Shown in pieces: positions 38,201 to 44,700 of a stretch of 64,000 bases of DNA. Below the pieces are notes generated by a model. That model did not search any database. It was not told the DNA's origin and saw nothing but the letters and a program-made list of their open reading frames with translations. Origin of the DNA: Trichomonas vaginalis G3 (taxonomy: Eukaryota > Parabasalia > Trichomonadida > Trichomonadidae); contig NC_067208.1 of NCBI RefSeq assembly GCF_026262505.1, positions 13,587,962-13,651,961 on the forward strand, read 5' to 3'. The position numbers and the translations under genes were made by a program. The stretch's first letter is position 1. Every line of letters begins with the position of its first letter.

Positions 38201-41200
38201 CTTCCGAACTTGAATTGTGGTGGATTTGGATGGTCCAAACGACGAGTAACGGCGATCTTGATTGGGAAGTCGATCATTCCTGTGATCTTCTTCTTCAAAT
38301 CTTCGTTTGCGGACTGGAGTCTCTCACGTTGCTTGATGAATGGATTGATGATTTCGATGTATTGTCTCATGACCGAATAGAACGCTGGAGCTTTGTCTGA
38401 TGTAAGATAGAAGCTTCTAATGCATCCATTTGGCTGAGAAACACGGATTGTGACGTGATCGACCATCAAGAAGTAATCGTGGATGAATGGATAACCGACC
38501 TTTTCATTCATCTTGACCGTTTCTTCTGTTCCATCTGGCTTAGTTTTTATGTACTTACCTGAGAAGAAAGCACCATTTGGACCGATCGCAACTTTGATGT
38601 CTGCTGGAGTTTTGATCTTTGTATCATCGGAGAGTTGGACATTGAAGATTTCTGAGCCGAAGTTCGGGCAGTTCTTTGCAACTTGGATGTATTTCTTGAC
38701 AGCAACAATTGGCTTCAATGGGTCGTTTGTCTTAATATATTTCTTAATGTTCTCCATGTTGATTTTCTCGGAGTTAGTTCTCTTCGGGAATAGAGAATTC
38801 TGATCAGGAATCTTAATCTTCTGTGGATCTTTCTCTTGTGTTTCTGCATAGATCATGTAGATAGCGAGTTCCTGTGGCTTTGTATCGTTCAATGTTGGAA
38901 TACCACTCATGATATTCGCCTTGACATCTGGATACAATGATCTGACAACGAAGTCTTGTTGTCTGTCTTCTCTTGTCCATGAGAAGAATCTTCTCTTGAA
39001 CAAGAAATCATGAGCTTCACCAACTTGTTCTGGAATGGAGTAGAAGAGATCCAATGGAAGCGGTGGTTTGTTTGGACGCTCGATGAAGAGTGTGTAGCCG
39101 ATGTAGTAATCGACAAACAATCTATCAGCGATGTCTTGAATCAAATCCTTCAATGGCTTCGTGATGTTGATTGTTACTGTGCGAGATGCCTCTCCTTCGA
39201 GGTGAACATTGATGTTTACCAATGTCGGGAAGATCTGAAGGAGCATGTAATCGCATGGGAATAATGATTCGAGGACTTGGTCTGGTGCAATCCATCTGTA
39301 TTCATCATCTGTGAGCTTAAGTAATGGTGAATATTCGATGTCTTCTTCGAGTTTGATGAATTTGCCTGCTCTCTTTAACAAGTTTGCGCCATTTGCTCTC
39401 ATATCGTATAACTGGATTGGATCTGATTCTTTGACTTTCCAGCCAAAAGATGTTCTCAAAACAACACGTTCCTTTGACATGAGAGGATCGGAGTTTGGAT
39501 CGTAATCCTTGCATCTTTCGAGCAACAACTTGTTGATCATATCGATGTGCTTCGTGATGAATGATGCAATGATTGATGGATCACTTGCTCTGACAAGGAT
39601 GTGCTGTGTACTAGTTTCTTTGTCGGATGAATACTTAATCAACAATTCAGTGTCAGTATACTCTGTCTTGATGTAATGTTTGTATTCAGCTTGTGCGAGT
39701 TGTTCATTGAGAGTCTTGTGGACAACGAATGTTCTTGAAGGACCAACCATGATTGTTGATGGAATTTCAGCAACACCTTTTTCATCACGCTGGATGTAAG
39801 TGCAGTTATGTCTTGTAACACCGAATGTTGGCATGGCTCTGACGATGTTGATGTACTTGATCTTTCCTTCTGTTGTTGATAACTGCTTGTTCTTGTTGAC
39901 GTAATCAATAATATCATTGCGATTTCTCCTGTGGAAAGACATTCCTTCTGGTAACAATGGTGCAATGTTATCAGGAACACTCTTCGAAGTTGGTTTCTCA
40001 ACTTCAGCTGTGATACTCATGGCGGCGAGTTCAACAGCTTGTTTGAGTTGCATGTCAACCTTTGCTTCGAGAACTAACTGCTTGACATCATAGTAGAGCT
40101 GAAGCAAAGCATCTGGATCTTCGAATTCAGCTTTGTTAATGATGAAGAAGAAGCGGCGGAAGTGTAAATCGCAGATTCTGTTGATTTGTTCTGTGATTGT
40201 CTTCCAGTTGTCCAATGTTCTGAGCTTCTTCTTGCCCTGTTTGAACAAAGCGTAGCCAGAGTAGTACTTGAATTTCAACTTTTCTGCAATCAATGGGATG
40301 AGTTCTTCGACAGTCTTTGTTGTGACAATTTCGATTGTCTTTCCTCTCTGATCTGATGTGATGAATTTGATCCTCAACTTTGCAGGATGGAGGTAAATAA
40401 TGCCATCACGATATGGATGAACATCAGAAAGAACCATGTGAGGAAGTAACCATTTGTTAATACCTTTGAAGATCTGTATTAATGTTGCATATTCTTGGTT
40501 ATGGTCAGTAGCAGTGATTGCAAGAGCTGACTCCAAAACTTGTGGCTGTGGTGTTTCAAGATCGAACCACAAAGCATCTTTAAGTTGTGATTCACCCCAA
40601 ACACCAACTCTGAGATCGATCATCGGGCCATGGACTCTTCCTTGTTCATCTTTCCAGCCACCGTTGACTTTAAGCAATGTTTCGTGGCTGCGTTCAGCTT
40701 CTCTTTCCTTGTTGAGAATCTGCAAATCGTGGTTCAAGTTGATGTTGTATGTCAACAACATATTGATTGTTTCGGAATCTCTGATCTTGAAGAAACCTGT
40801 GATTGTATACTTGTGGTACTGGAAAATCAACTTGAAATTGCTCAATGATGATGAATACTGCTTGATGGCACGATATGGAATTCTTTCATAAACTAAGCTT
40901 CCTTTTGAATCAAGAATTGTGCATCCGAATGGACCAATTGCAATTGATCCTTTCTTGATGCTTGCTCCTTTTCCGTAGTCATCCTTGTACGATGAGAATT
41001 TGTGTTTCTCGACACCGAAATCTGGGAAACCTCTGCAAATACCGATGTATTTCTTTGCTGCGGAAAGTTGTGTCATTGCTCTTGATTCCTTCAAAGCTTC
41101 GGCGAATTGGTTCTGGATATTGGCTGGAACGTTGTTTCCTGGTGGCAAAATATCAGCAAGTTCGTATTTGCCTTTGTGGATACCGCGTGTTCCCATTGCA

Positions 41201-43746
41201 TAAAGATATGTAAGACCAAACATAATCATATCTTTTTCTTCGACTTTGAAGCCTTGTTCGTTGCAGTATTTGGAGCATTCAATGACAGTTTGTACAGCAC
41301 CGGATGTAGCTTGGAGAACTTCACTGGTAAGAACGTAGAATCTTCTCTTGAAGTAAAGTTCATTGTAGTAATCGACTTGTTCAGGGAGAGTTAAACGGAA
41401 ATCCAGGGGGATGATGTTTTTGTTTGGATCTGGCCACCATAAAGTGTAGCCGAGCATGACTGGTAACCTTGCTTTCTTGAAGAGGTCCTTGGAGATCTCT
41501 TCGATTGTCTTGGTTATATCAACTCTGACGGTCTTAACCGAGTCATCTGGATAATGGATTCTGATATTTTTGTTCCTGTCGAGGAGATAGACAACCATAC
41601 CATCCTGTAATGAGTATGTCTGAAGGATATCGTCGTCTTTAACCCAACGATAAACTGTATCGACGAGATGAATAACGCAAACATGGTTGGGATCCTCTGG
41701 AACACCAAGGTACTGCTCGCAGGCCTTGCGAAGAATGGATCCTGAGAATCTTCTGTCGAACTTGAACTCTTTGATCTGCTGATCGCCAAGATCTGTTGTT
41801 GCACCAAGGTAAATTGCAGTTTTTTCAGTAATAAGTGTATGGAAATCACCCTTGTTTGCAAACTTACGACCTCTATCTGTGTAAATCTTGTTTGTGATTT
41901 CACGATATCTGCAAATAAGTTTGTACATCTGATCGACGTTATCTGATTCGAACTGGTAGAGAGCGTTCTTGCCAGCACATGGAGCGAAACGGATATCAAG
42001 AGTATCAACGCATTGGACGTAGATAATTTCAGTATATGAGACACGTTCTTCGATATTTCCGTATCTGTCACGGATCAAAAGACGATATGGATTGACTTCG
42101 ACGATAACGTTCATGTCAACGTCTTCGCCGTGAATTTTTGTTGTAATATGGCAATCGAAGGATTGAGCGGCAAATCCAGGGATATGTCTAAGTAATCCGA
42201 TGAAGTTCTTGATGGCGTTGAAGTGGTCTAAGCGACGGCCGTATTTGTCCAGGAATTTTTGGACTGATTCACCTTTTCCGGCGTCTTTTCCTTTCTCGCC
42301 GAGCTTCTGTGGCAAGTAAGGAGAGACATCGTCTGGTACATTGGTCATATCACCTTTGTTCGTGGCTACGTAGTTGTAAGCGGCGTATTTAAGAACTTCT
42401 TCTTTTTTGAGTTCGAGTTTGCTCTTGTTTGCCAATTCTTTGGCATCTTCGAATGCGTAAATTGCTTGCTGCATTGTTGTAATATCTTCCAATGAGAAGA
42501 GGTAGTATTGTCTCATGAAAATAACTTCCTTGAGAACTTTCGTTTGTTCTGGGATAGATTTTTCAATGGACATGTACTTCGGTTGATTTGGATTCTCCAT
42601 TGAGCACAATGTGAAGCAGTGGTAAGAATCGAGATCTAATGCCTGAGCGATGTCGCCAACCAATTCGCTGACAGGCTTAGTAATATCGAGAGTAATTTTG
42701 ATTGATTTATAATGCTGAGAATGAACTGTAACCGAAGTGTATCTGTTGAAAAGGTGAATTTCGGTTGATTGTGAAGGATTGTAATCGGAAAGGAACTTTC
42801 CTTCTGCGAACCAAACTGGATCACTTCCATTTTCCTGTGTAATGAGAATGGCCATTTCTTCTTCCATGTCCTTTCCCATAGTCATGAAAGCCATTTGCAA
42901 GCAGTCTTGCAAGTTGTCGTAAACTCTGTAGATGACTTTAACGGACTTTTCCTTGAAAGCGAAAAATGTGAATAAAGTGACGACTTCTTCGCTGACATCA
43001 CCTCCACCTTCAGCATCACCAGAGGCAGCACCCCAGCCAAAGTTGGTGTTGAAATCTGCAATTGAGGAGTTAATGTTAAACTCGTATTCGTCATTCATGG
43101 TGCCAAGGATTGTAACTTCATCATCATCTATATTCAGAGATTTCGCGATAATCGTGGGTCCAATAGTTTCTGGTTCTTGCATAGCAAAGTTGAAGTTGAA
43201 ATTGGCAAACATGCCTGTAGCAAATTGTGCGGCGTCGCTGAAATCGTCTGTCTTGTAAAATTGAGCTTGGAGACCTTCCAAGGAAGCGAAAGGTGCAATA
43301 ATCGAGTCAAACGAAGTAGACATATATGGCATTGAATCGATTGGAGGTGCCTGCAATCCACTATAATCAAACTGAGAAAACTGTTGTTGCTCGACTGGTT
43401 GATAAAATTGTGGATCTTGAAATGGCATCTGTTGATTAAAATCGGTGTTCAATGCTTGCATTGGTTGATTGTTGAATTCGGGTTGCGGTGGGGCAACATA
43501 TTGTAAACCGATAACATTTCCTTGCTCAAGGCCTTGCATTCTAAGCGTTTGAATCATATCAAGCCAGAATGTTGAGCCGTCAGCTTTTTGAACGTATGCA
43601 TTGCATGTAATATTAGGAGGAATATTTAAATATTGCTTAGCAGTTTGAACTGCTTCATCTCCTGTATAATCTAAATAATATTGGAATGGTTGGTAGTTCT
43701 CCGGGGCGTCTTGTGAGACGGTATAGAGAGTTACAACCCCTTCCAT
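26260..43746 (-). CDS. Giant talin-like protein: five FERM-type modules, helical rod, I/LWEQ-like end
   Basis: 5828 residues in one uninterrupted frame from an ATG at 43746. Residues about 4-86 look like an F0 ubiquitin-like fold, followed by a Gln/Pro/Phe-rich linker. From about 254 to 2230 a unit of about 395 residues repeats five times; each has an F1/F2-like part with an LDITKP-, VDITKT- or INITKP-type strand, a (R)RFF- or RRFY-type segment near about 411, 800, 1198, 1585 and 1985, a helical F2 part and an F3/PTB-like sheet. An acidic linker (about 2240-2310) leads to about 3500 residues of helical, Ala/Gln/Leu/Asn-rich rod like talin bundles. The last 60 residues (LELESRVIKARIILERSEKK) match the end of I/LWEQ actin-binding domains. 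Known talins have one FERM and about 2500 residues. The inferred role is linking membrane to actin at adhesion sites. The long frame itself shows the gene is intact. Confidence 0.88.
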   Translation of the reverse strand: MEGVVTLYTVSQDAPENYQPFQYYLDYTGDEAVQTAKQYLNIPPNITCNAYVQKADGSTFWLDMIQTLRMQGLEQGNVIGLQYVAPPQPEFNNQPMQALNTDFNQQMPFQDPQFYQPVEQQQFSQFDYSGLQAPPIDSMPYMSTSFDSIIAPFASLEGLQAQFYKTDDFSDAAQFATGMFANFNFNFAMQEPETIGPTIIAKSLNIDDDEVTILGTMNDEYEFNINSSIADFNTNFGWGAASGDAEGGGDVSEEVVTLFTFFAFKEKSVKVIYRVYDNLQDCLQMAFMTMGKDMEEEMAILITQENGSDPVWFAEGKFLSDYNPSQSTEIHLFNRYTSVTVHSQHYKSIKITLDITKPVSELVGDIAQALDLDSYHCFTLCSMENPNQPKYMSIEKSIPEQTKVLKEVIFMRQYYLFSLEDITTMQQAIYAFEDAKELANKSKLELKKEEVLKYAAYNYVATNKGDMTNVPDDVSPYLPQKLGEKGKDAGKGESVQKFLDKYGRRLDHFNAIKNFIGLLRHIPGFAAQSFDCHITTKIHGEDVDMNVIVEVNPYRLLIRDRYGNIEERVSYTEIIYVQCVDTLDIRFAPCAGKNALYQFESDNVDQMYKLICRYREITNKIYTDRGRKFANKGDFHTLITEKTAIYLGATTDLGDQQIKEFKFDRRFSGSILRKACEQYLGVPEDPNHVCVIHLVDTVYRWVKDDDILQTYSLQDGMVVYLLDRNKNIRIHYPDDSVKTVRVDITKTIEEISKDLFKKARLPVMLGYTLWWPDPNKNIIPLDFRLTLPEQVDYYNELYFKRRFYVLTSEVLQATSGAVQTVIECSKYCNEQGFKVEEKDMIMFGLTYLYAMGTRGIHKGKYELADILPPGNNVPANIQNQFAEALKESRAMTQLSAAKKYIGICRGFPDFGVEKHKFSSYKDDYGKGASIKKGSIAIGPFGCTILDSKGSLVYERIPYRAIKQYSSSLSNFKLIFQYHKYTITGFFKIRDSETINMLLTYNINLNHDLQILNKEREAERSHETLLKVNGGWKDEQGRVHGPMIDLRVGVWGESQLKDALWFDLETPQPQVLESALAITATDHNQEYATLIQIFKGINKWLLPHMVLSDVHPYRDGIIYLHPAKLRIKFITSDQRGKTIEIVTTKTVEELIPLIAEKLKFKYYSGYALFKQGKKKLRTLDNWKTITEQINRICDLHFRRFFFIINKAEFEDPDALLQLYYDVKQLVLEAKVDMQLKQAVELAAMSITAEVEKPTSKSVPDNIAPLLPEGMSFHRRNRNDIIDYVNKNKQLSTTEGKIKYINIVRAMPTFGVTRHNCTYIQRDEKGVAEIPSTIMVGPSRTFVVHKTLNEQLAQAEYKHYIKTEYTDTELLIKYSSDKETSTQHILVRASDPSIIASFITKHIDMINKLLLERCKDYDPNSDPLMSKERVVLRTSFGWKVKESDPIQLYDMRANGANLLKRAGKFIKLEEDIEYSPLLKLTDDEYRWIAPDQVLESLFPCDYMLLQIFPTLVNINVHLEGEASRTVTINITKPLKDLIQDIADRLFVDYYIGYTLFIERPNKPPLPLDLFYSIPEQVGEAHDFLFKRRFFSWTREDRQQDFVVRSLYPDVKANIMSGIPTLNDTKPQELAIYMIYAETQEKDPQKIKIPDQNSLFPKRTNSEKINMENIKKYIKTNDPLKPIVAVKKYIQVAKNCPNFGSEIFNVQLSDDTKIKTPADIKVAIGPNGAFFSGKYIKTKPDGTEETVKMNEKVGYPFIHDYFLMVDHVTIRVSQPNGCIRSFYLTSDKAPAFYSVMRQYIEIINPFIKQRERLQSANEDLKKKITGMIDFPIKIAVTRRLDHPNPPQFKFGRNFTGSKIIDLSLFYYVLPIENDKWCLLYRDKNMEFSWFKPYQKLQEFSPDPQDLILLLQKIPQITVANEHGLVHKFDLDITQNIIEQTQITNEYFKQGSHLGFTFYNTTEDNKLHPLNFSFSLPIQTRYYSNLTLRRRFFVFTQEMFDDNLSLFSIYKDSKNFVLSGKLVLNVEKAIELAILSLYAEASDQAKVLEKMVNAKPEQIQLLFPQAIVVENNLAQKFSKALTVQPPLEKSKAARTYINSIMMMPGYGEEVYDIDFLFRDDNMEGDTIEFQPGRISLSPRSILLINNQAFIVGEIFYPFLADWLVIDSTNNSVCSDILAVNDQMVIVFQYSDFQGNSYSVEVHSKDIAVIASYISNLLEIFDMPNIGTIIDYNQGLNFKREVVVEEDFDIDYFQHDFDQITSLDLDLGVNDTLFHRDDDDVVIDDMGISFEKKEINEQEVNFADATTDIVDEDLEWRANTDGLQHQRTGRLLDMLQVQLDIPTEEIENLNPNQLFQQFATLNDAINTFVQECDNDDLRDRFLNIRSNIDALCDTTQSILQNDQELSPFAEQIHAQLVTALQAIPVARSTSDFVFENFKVTIKDQINQTPNLIKREMPEISKGLIGISDEQELIADTLLKHAAHLKAHNIDTFEIQAKLRNTSSTLTRLASTLAEQKNVTMITPHLVPQFQTASAELAEVGAILDTLKQDGVSIEDLGEAHSKFKQLLAATHAMIKEQTQQSSEIQKRDTLIVMGNDANIPDLIRQLDDLPNNKINSLTDDAKAMVKSAYDAIDELKKVLSQLNNMPTSEAARLESIAHLHRTNEAIKDALIQLQKLPFGGEHQPVLMKLMDIQKLVANQLDYISTRNITPISVAKVNDDINYLLNFVGRLNRQTIDQIGENNMEIINKLKDYQYNLAQQQSALMANTVDQNAVSKAQSLILQLKAELPEINSSISRVAGITRDANIPVIMERLDLNIYKAINDPIAEGENLALCDYVLKTQESNYAVANLINELTAISKLPAVCEDPELSFRCAKSIEMSQKTYLDINDVRNDIVQNPYSKSAQDACRDAIVRNLATMKEIQVLAHRVADVAQNVKVDQLTDETISSYSNVLHALNNAQVDKLPELSMKSQSKPELLSKVTPEDVQKVIDALTNIIHVTTYYAGLPEVVSNPDLYNAASNYYNTFYQQYQQVQQMMNNPTPDLYEIVKDIKARSNNLHKVAMQLPTYANTPNSDKSIPSIVALLEQMQPEVDVQSQSEVVVTFDDIKKQLKDTSPKIKSLNHLIKKLKKADNVKENKAIIEILEDWSKSLTNAADKLNVHAVESTYNKSLAMSDKAGLLVAQRKLVVIPLKVKQVLTKEQSEELGASMSAFNTSALASIALIRNLPRSKKIELNKTKLPRITEDTEIDDCVPLLQDYASRIRLILDQFANLPQIQESANSLNLLNQMRKSFEYIDYDNLKRIGEKQLSEKLVSIHNATPGIISACELLQPLADSDALTVAFKGFNDFSNSIYKMISVPHMNNAKSQEFISQVMPQLQQVDAAITKVQSNPAIQSNLLLSSSIRIIQNMVQQQLRELPTLKPRRVQQACDDIYGSICAVLPQIYEINNISELEDSLQSLGYTTETYTALPAQRKAKTESLIIKDQLISKQALKSLVEHLDTNLTNDINEIDSELYQNITESLKVINDHQNNVPQSIRLAIKDLIPLMARKNNTAIIPSCRLITNVDNSYENKTETQTQIAVSATVSAAQTLLKMNKAMKYLQDQIRDNARKFGPEVQYYETKALSSLKDSDAKLLVECRTLPAAILNIEQLHNNRSDIALLIQALKDNEIVKGIVQPLEESLVFFNNTLHEVDNSFASILLNNLERIAYTLDRINIDHPQLTTPQVMDFLHQVTPYLKNVNRQTNVGRRDLAQVCRIYQHFLANVYNHINYKKKQEEKDVRESVEKLDPFKNLIELYANPLTFNDKADTLNHLLASLILASKTFEHVKQEAQQNPEQAATLLASTCDLIQEVEMTNSIAEQFGYSDPVSKEKITKVTSKIEEITAKSHAGMTQTTASDLTELSILLCDLVEMITKQQEIDFNSQDANIQIKDVNTELYLSSITDQSCYNLALQSNQLMQGLKEKMKTLKAARANNYQASTNVKDFVKKQATQAALSASSLSVSLNPTLSITSLDPHIIAPAVIQSVQYGPVYAAAVPILQQPKLSSSNTQLMIQQRLEALRQKELSEFPDVVKQLSNKSYSAFTPDQITDSIMSIQDLLSKVDNSQAIEEALSRLTPSQVLAQQHVLKFAIEGLTNETIDAQIVTSDQGLSATKLSLLEATAHKQATSPSELKIRTVSDINSAMMKDLSLVNLLESLQAVSQHMISQTPELCRFVNTPEGQQLFRSPLDAGQIIEAQQQILRQIALSDSQENLAAYTRTFTPAQMINQQRLITQTINMLTSDEVYDIINDSNVGTTPIEILKAANIKVQNNLKESGEENNTSLIDIASLHKSQEFINDLMERVQLAQALMTVQNAHDAATPGLHAKIEKIDVAQPIVGQFLEQLCPVLKTQIEYCNSPQQFAEVIAQMKTEDIDSQQSYIAFLAGALTTLPRQELNNIPTVSFQESARGIIERVTNKVNDILYNSPEQLADVNPIDDETNYDEFTKHIQVLNSCITANNMERILSQIRSNSQSIDQQIKSEKLQEVFNDSKFGVNEANELRNNLLVLNDLANQSNEELDQRIKSLSDEKLVQSYSVVIANLLRLSNLDSVAQKVKAKGAEARIFDRSLLIQAEPHKGIAQHPIAEVLPEVAAINDELLKTYKDLAITTLSTNLSKLSFEYAKSLVKPPQQIHQLLAEQRSVFTLEKISGLQQTMYQQIYTISQQEQQVVDTIAQTPETDKAGIESMLANLAQLFQTPEYLNACTNDINFIPNDLNDPKIIDQTNQVSAATIAMKLIQYQQQILQQNMDIIAQMPLQNSYVLEKVCATAKEAQNRAFITSKLISLQKELLTKNEQLAKMVEQGRQQGSMKINISPEQLVQLQCEVKSLVSTQATASRIVPLAAGNDQDQLNRLCVINNLVSIVKPEQTVVTAFSNLNDFNSLFADMYNTTTVPVSISSILTNKPKTELMATANAAQTAAGLLPLLAQFSTLPISECSNIFSSSNVEAINILNKLMTPISQMDRDILVQQLADLTPQLVASLSRVSSSISDPAVKSVIIPDPTIILQTVNEIQMNAYDLNDPHKLGRYRQMCSYLMQISKNLAAALVQPQNVNFEFKPVTNCAKIVAALKANDISKLHAEIIEFKALKTAAIAMKKEDPIIDAQLVNISQIEDAINSYYISGVGADKNILPALKDSEKKTIDLIQSQTPNPFQVIDGLQNPVMIEQIFTDARKNLDQSTINLISAVNSRDNVREQDLISEIIKSVADSQAAMFRGIELANCNSAPVYTDYIHMINSSMGALHSIIEIGKSSSVSSTQIKRATRSFNRMIASLEDMIDEQDISKPQAPTTKLEQVRLDFIKSLANSTRNIITTVSASATSKIPESFASIMSIEKPRLESATIQLHDAYASLVQVNTDPTAGNDFSKEFEQLFSVFNEFNKVINVTKAPPLEKVTTQLINIFENMNHTIVQLDRLTDRDIRVPDMENAEKLPKGFQLPPIPDTTGMTSAQAIPKFEQSVQKYSDAENKFYKTLQDSHVKNLVLVEAIKPVYDAVKEVTQSLLAASVTVLNLDAQRTMTNCASIISDNFDQLINSLRDKFLLKGEFDIVSQKSRQEIRSSIAIATTTARSALKKEEEEQRQYAATVAKYTAVINPLQTTKAQIDALQNSVSSMPPSLATELCNSMIKPSQGISQTLLTILLFSKDHDGAIRNIDSVLPLVNQISEQLSQTNESIKKVMEGVDEPETITSQAMRKLSEIAQQFMKDTDTKNNDAKKLIDLVGTFGQACAGIARTSEQALETKKQRAQATSQTVIGQGGKVLGKALVLPKTNLMKRLELESRVIKARIILERSEKKLQAMN

Positions 43747-43958
43747 ATATTTTTACTTGATACTAAAACCGTCACTTTTATTATGTCAGATATTGATCCC
43801 ATTATTAAAATCAATAAAATGGTAATAAATTAGATATATATATTCATTTGTAAAGTTGACAATTTTGAGACGTATTGAATTATCAAACAAATTTGCAAAA
43901 GTAGGATAAATGAAATACTATTATTAAAATCTATTTTCAAAGAATATGAAGTGATTTT
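43747..43958. promoter_or_regulatory. 5' flank of the talin-like gene
   Basis: 212 bases between the talin-like ATG and the MITE. On the minus strand TATCAAG lies about 12 bases before the ATG, a weak initiator candidate. This is all the original sequence left next to the gene before the inserted element begins. Confidence 0.35.
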
Positions 43959-44022
43959 GGCAAACCCAAATTTTAGCTAAAAGTGACAGGGGGAAAAAAA
44001 CGTTTAGTATTAAAAAAAAAGA

Positions 44023-44114
44023 CCGATGAGAGCTTCGTTCGAAATATAGAGGGAACTGAGAATGCGCAACCATTCTCAGGGAATATTGGATGCTATTCCC
44101 GTTCCCTCTGTATG
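44023..44114 (+). other. Three-way-junction fold beside a degenerate hammerhead-like core
   Basis: Bases 44045-44056 pair with 44101-44112 (12 pairs, one G-T). Inside this stem are two hairpins with no unpaired base at the junction: 44057-44064 with 44071-44078, and 44079-44085 with 44094-44100. Just upstream CCGATGA (44023-44029), a 4-bp hairpin (44030-44040) and GAAA (44041-44044) are laid out as in a type I hammerhead ribozyme. The usual core is CUGAUGA, so one base differs; the base at the cleavage position would be G, which is not permitted; and no stem I is seen. The fold is certain on paper, but ribozyme activity is not supported. Confidence 0.45.
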
Positions 44115-44150
44115 GAAAATTGAGGTTTTCAAAGGGAGTTAAAATAATAT

Positions 44151-44384
44151 CAAATTTATACTAATTTACTTCAAAATACAAAAGTATTTGACAGCTAAAA
44201 TTAGTTACTTTAGCAAGCCTATCAATACCCTTTTACGATTATTGCTACTTTTTCGAAATAAAAGTAAAAACAAATTTATACTAATTTACTTCAAAATACA
44301 AAAGTATTTGACAGCTAAAATTAGTTACTTTAGCAAGCCTATCAATACCCTTTTACGATTATTGCTACTTTTTCGAAATAAAAT
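44151..44384 (+). repeat. 120-bp tandem duplication inside the MITE
   Basis: Copy one is 44151-44270 and copy two starts at 44271 with the same CAAATTTATACTAATTTACT and stays essentially identical to about 44384. Each copy holds GACAGCTAAAATTAG, an echo of the TIR block. A 112-codon plus-strand frame (44188-44526) across it is just the repeat read twice. Confidence 0.9.
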
Positions 44385-44485
44385 AAATTTATTATCAAAA
44401 ACCTTTTTTTTTCTTAGTAAAAATAAACGAAATTTTTTACCTTATGAACTTTTGATGGAAATATGCAAATTTAAAATAATAAAGA

Positions 44486-44510
44486 AAGCCGCGAGCGAAT
44501 CGAGCGGCTT
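44486..44510. repeat. GC-rich hairpin in the MITE
   Basis: AAGCCGC at 44486-44492 and GCGGCTT at 44504-44510 pair perfectly around an 11-base loop, an unusually GC-rich island in AT-rich DNA. Its function is unknown. Confidence 0.55.
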
Positions 44511-44610
44511 AGGTCTAAGATTTTGATTCAAATCTTCGCTTATATTCCTTAAATTCTTTATGAAACTCGCAACAGTTCCATAAAAAATTTTAAATTCTAA
44601 ACTGTCGAAA

Positions 44611-44644
44611 TTACCGATCGGTAATCACACCCTTCACGGGTGTG
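44611..44644. repeat. Two adjacent small palindromes near the right end of the MITE
   Basis: TTACCGATCGGTAA (44611-44624) is a perfect 14-base palindrome. It is followed at once by CACACCC (44626-44632) and GGGTGTG (44638-44644) around TTCAC. The second has terminator-hairpin form, but in a eukaryotic MITE this is more likely a subterminal structure. Confidence 0.55.
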
Positions 44645-44700
44645 TCACTTTTTACAGGTGTGTCACTTTTAGCTAAAATTACCCCTACTCAAGTGATTTT

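Larger units (their letters stand above)
43959..44690. mobile_element. MULE-like MITE with 10-bp target-site duplication
   Basis: 732 bp flanked by AAGTGATTTT at 43949-43958 and 44691-44700. The ends form an imperfect TIR of about 31 bp with a perfect internal block AATTTTAGCTAAAAGTGACA (left about 43969-43988; right, reverse complement, near 44662-44681). Target duplications of 9-10 bp are typical of MULEs. No transposase is inside. It contains a 120-bp tandem duplication and several strong inverted repeats. It lies 213 bases 5' of the talin-like gene. Confidence 0.8.

Noticed and set aside
26510-43370. Dozens of 60-185-codon ORFs inside the talin-like gene on both strands
   Set aside because: All overlap a single 5828-codon frame with coherent domain structure; they are antisense or off-frame shadows.
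44023-44114. Active hammerhead ribozyme
   Set aside because: One core base differs from consensus, G is at the cleavage position and no stem I forms. It is kept only as a structural observation.
44626-44644. Bacterial-type terminator hairpin
   Set aside because: The hairpin is real, but the context is a eukaryotic MITE close to its end, with no transcript needing such a terminator.
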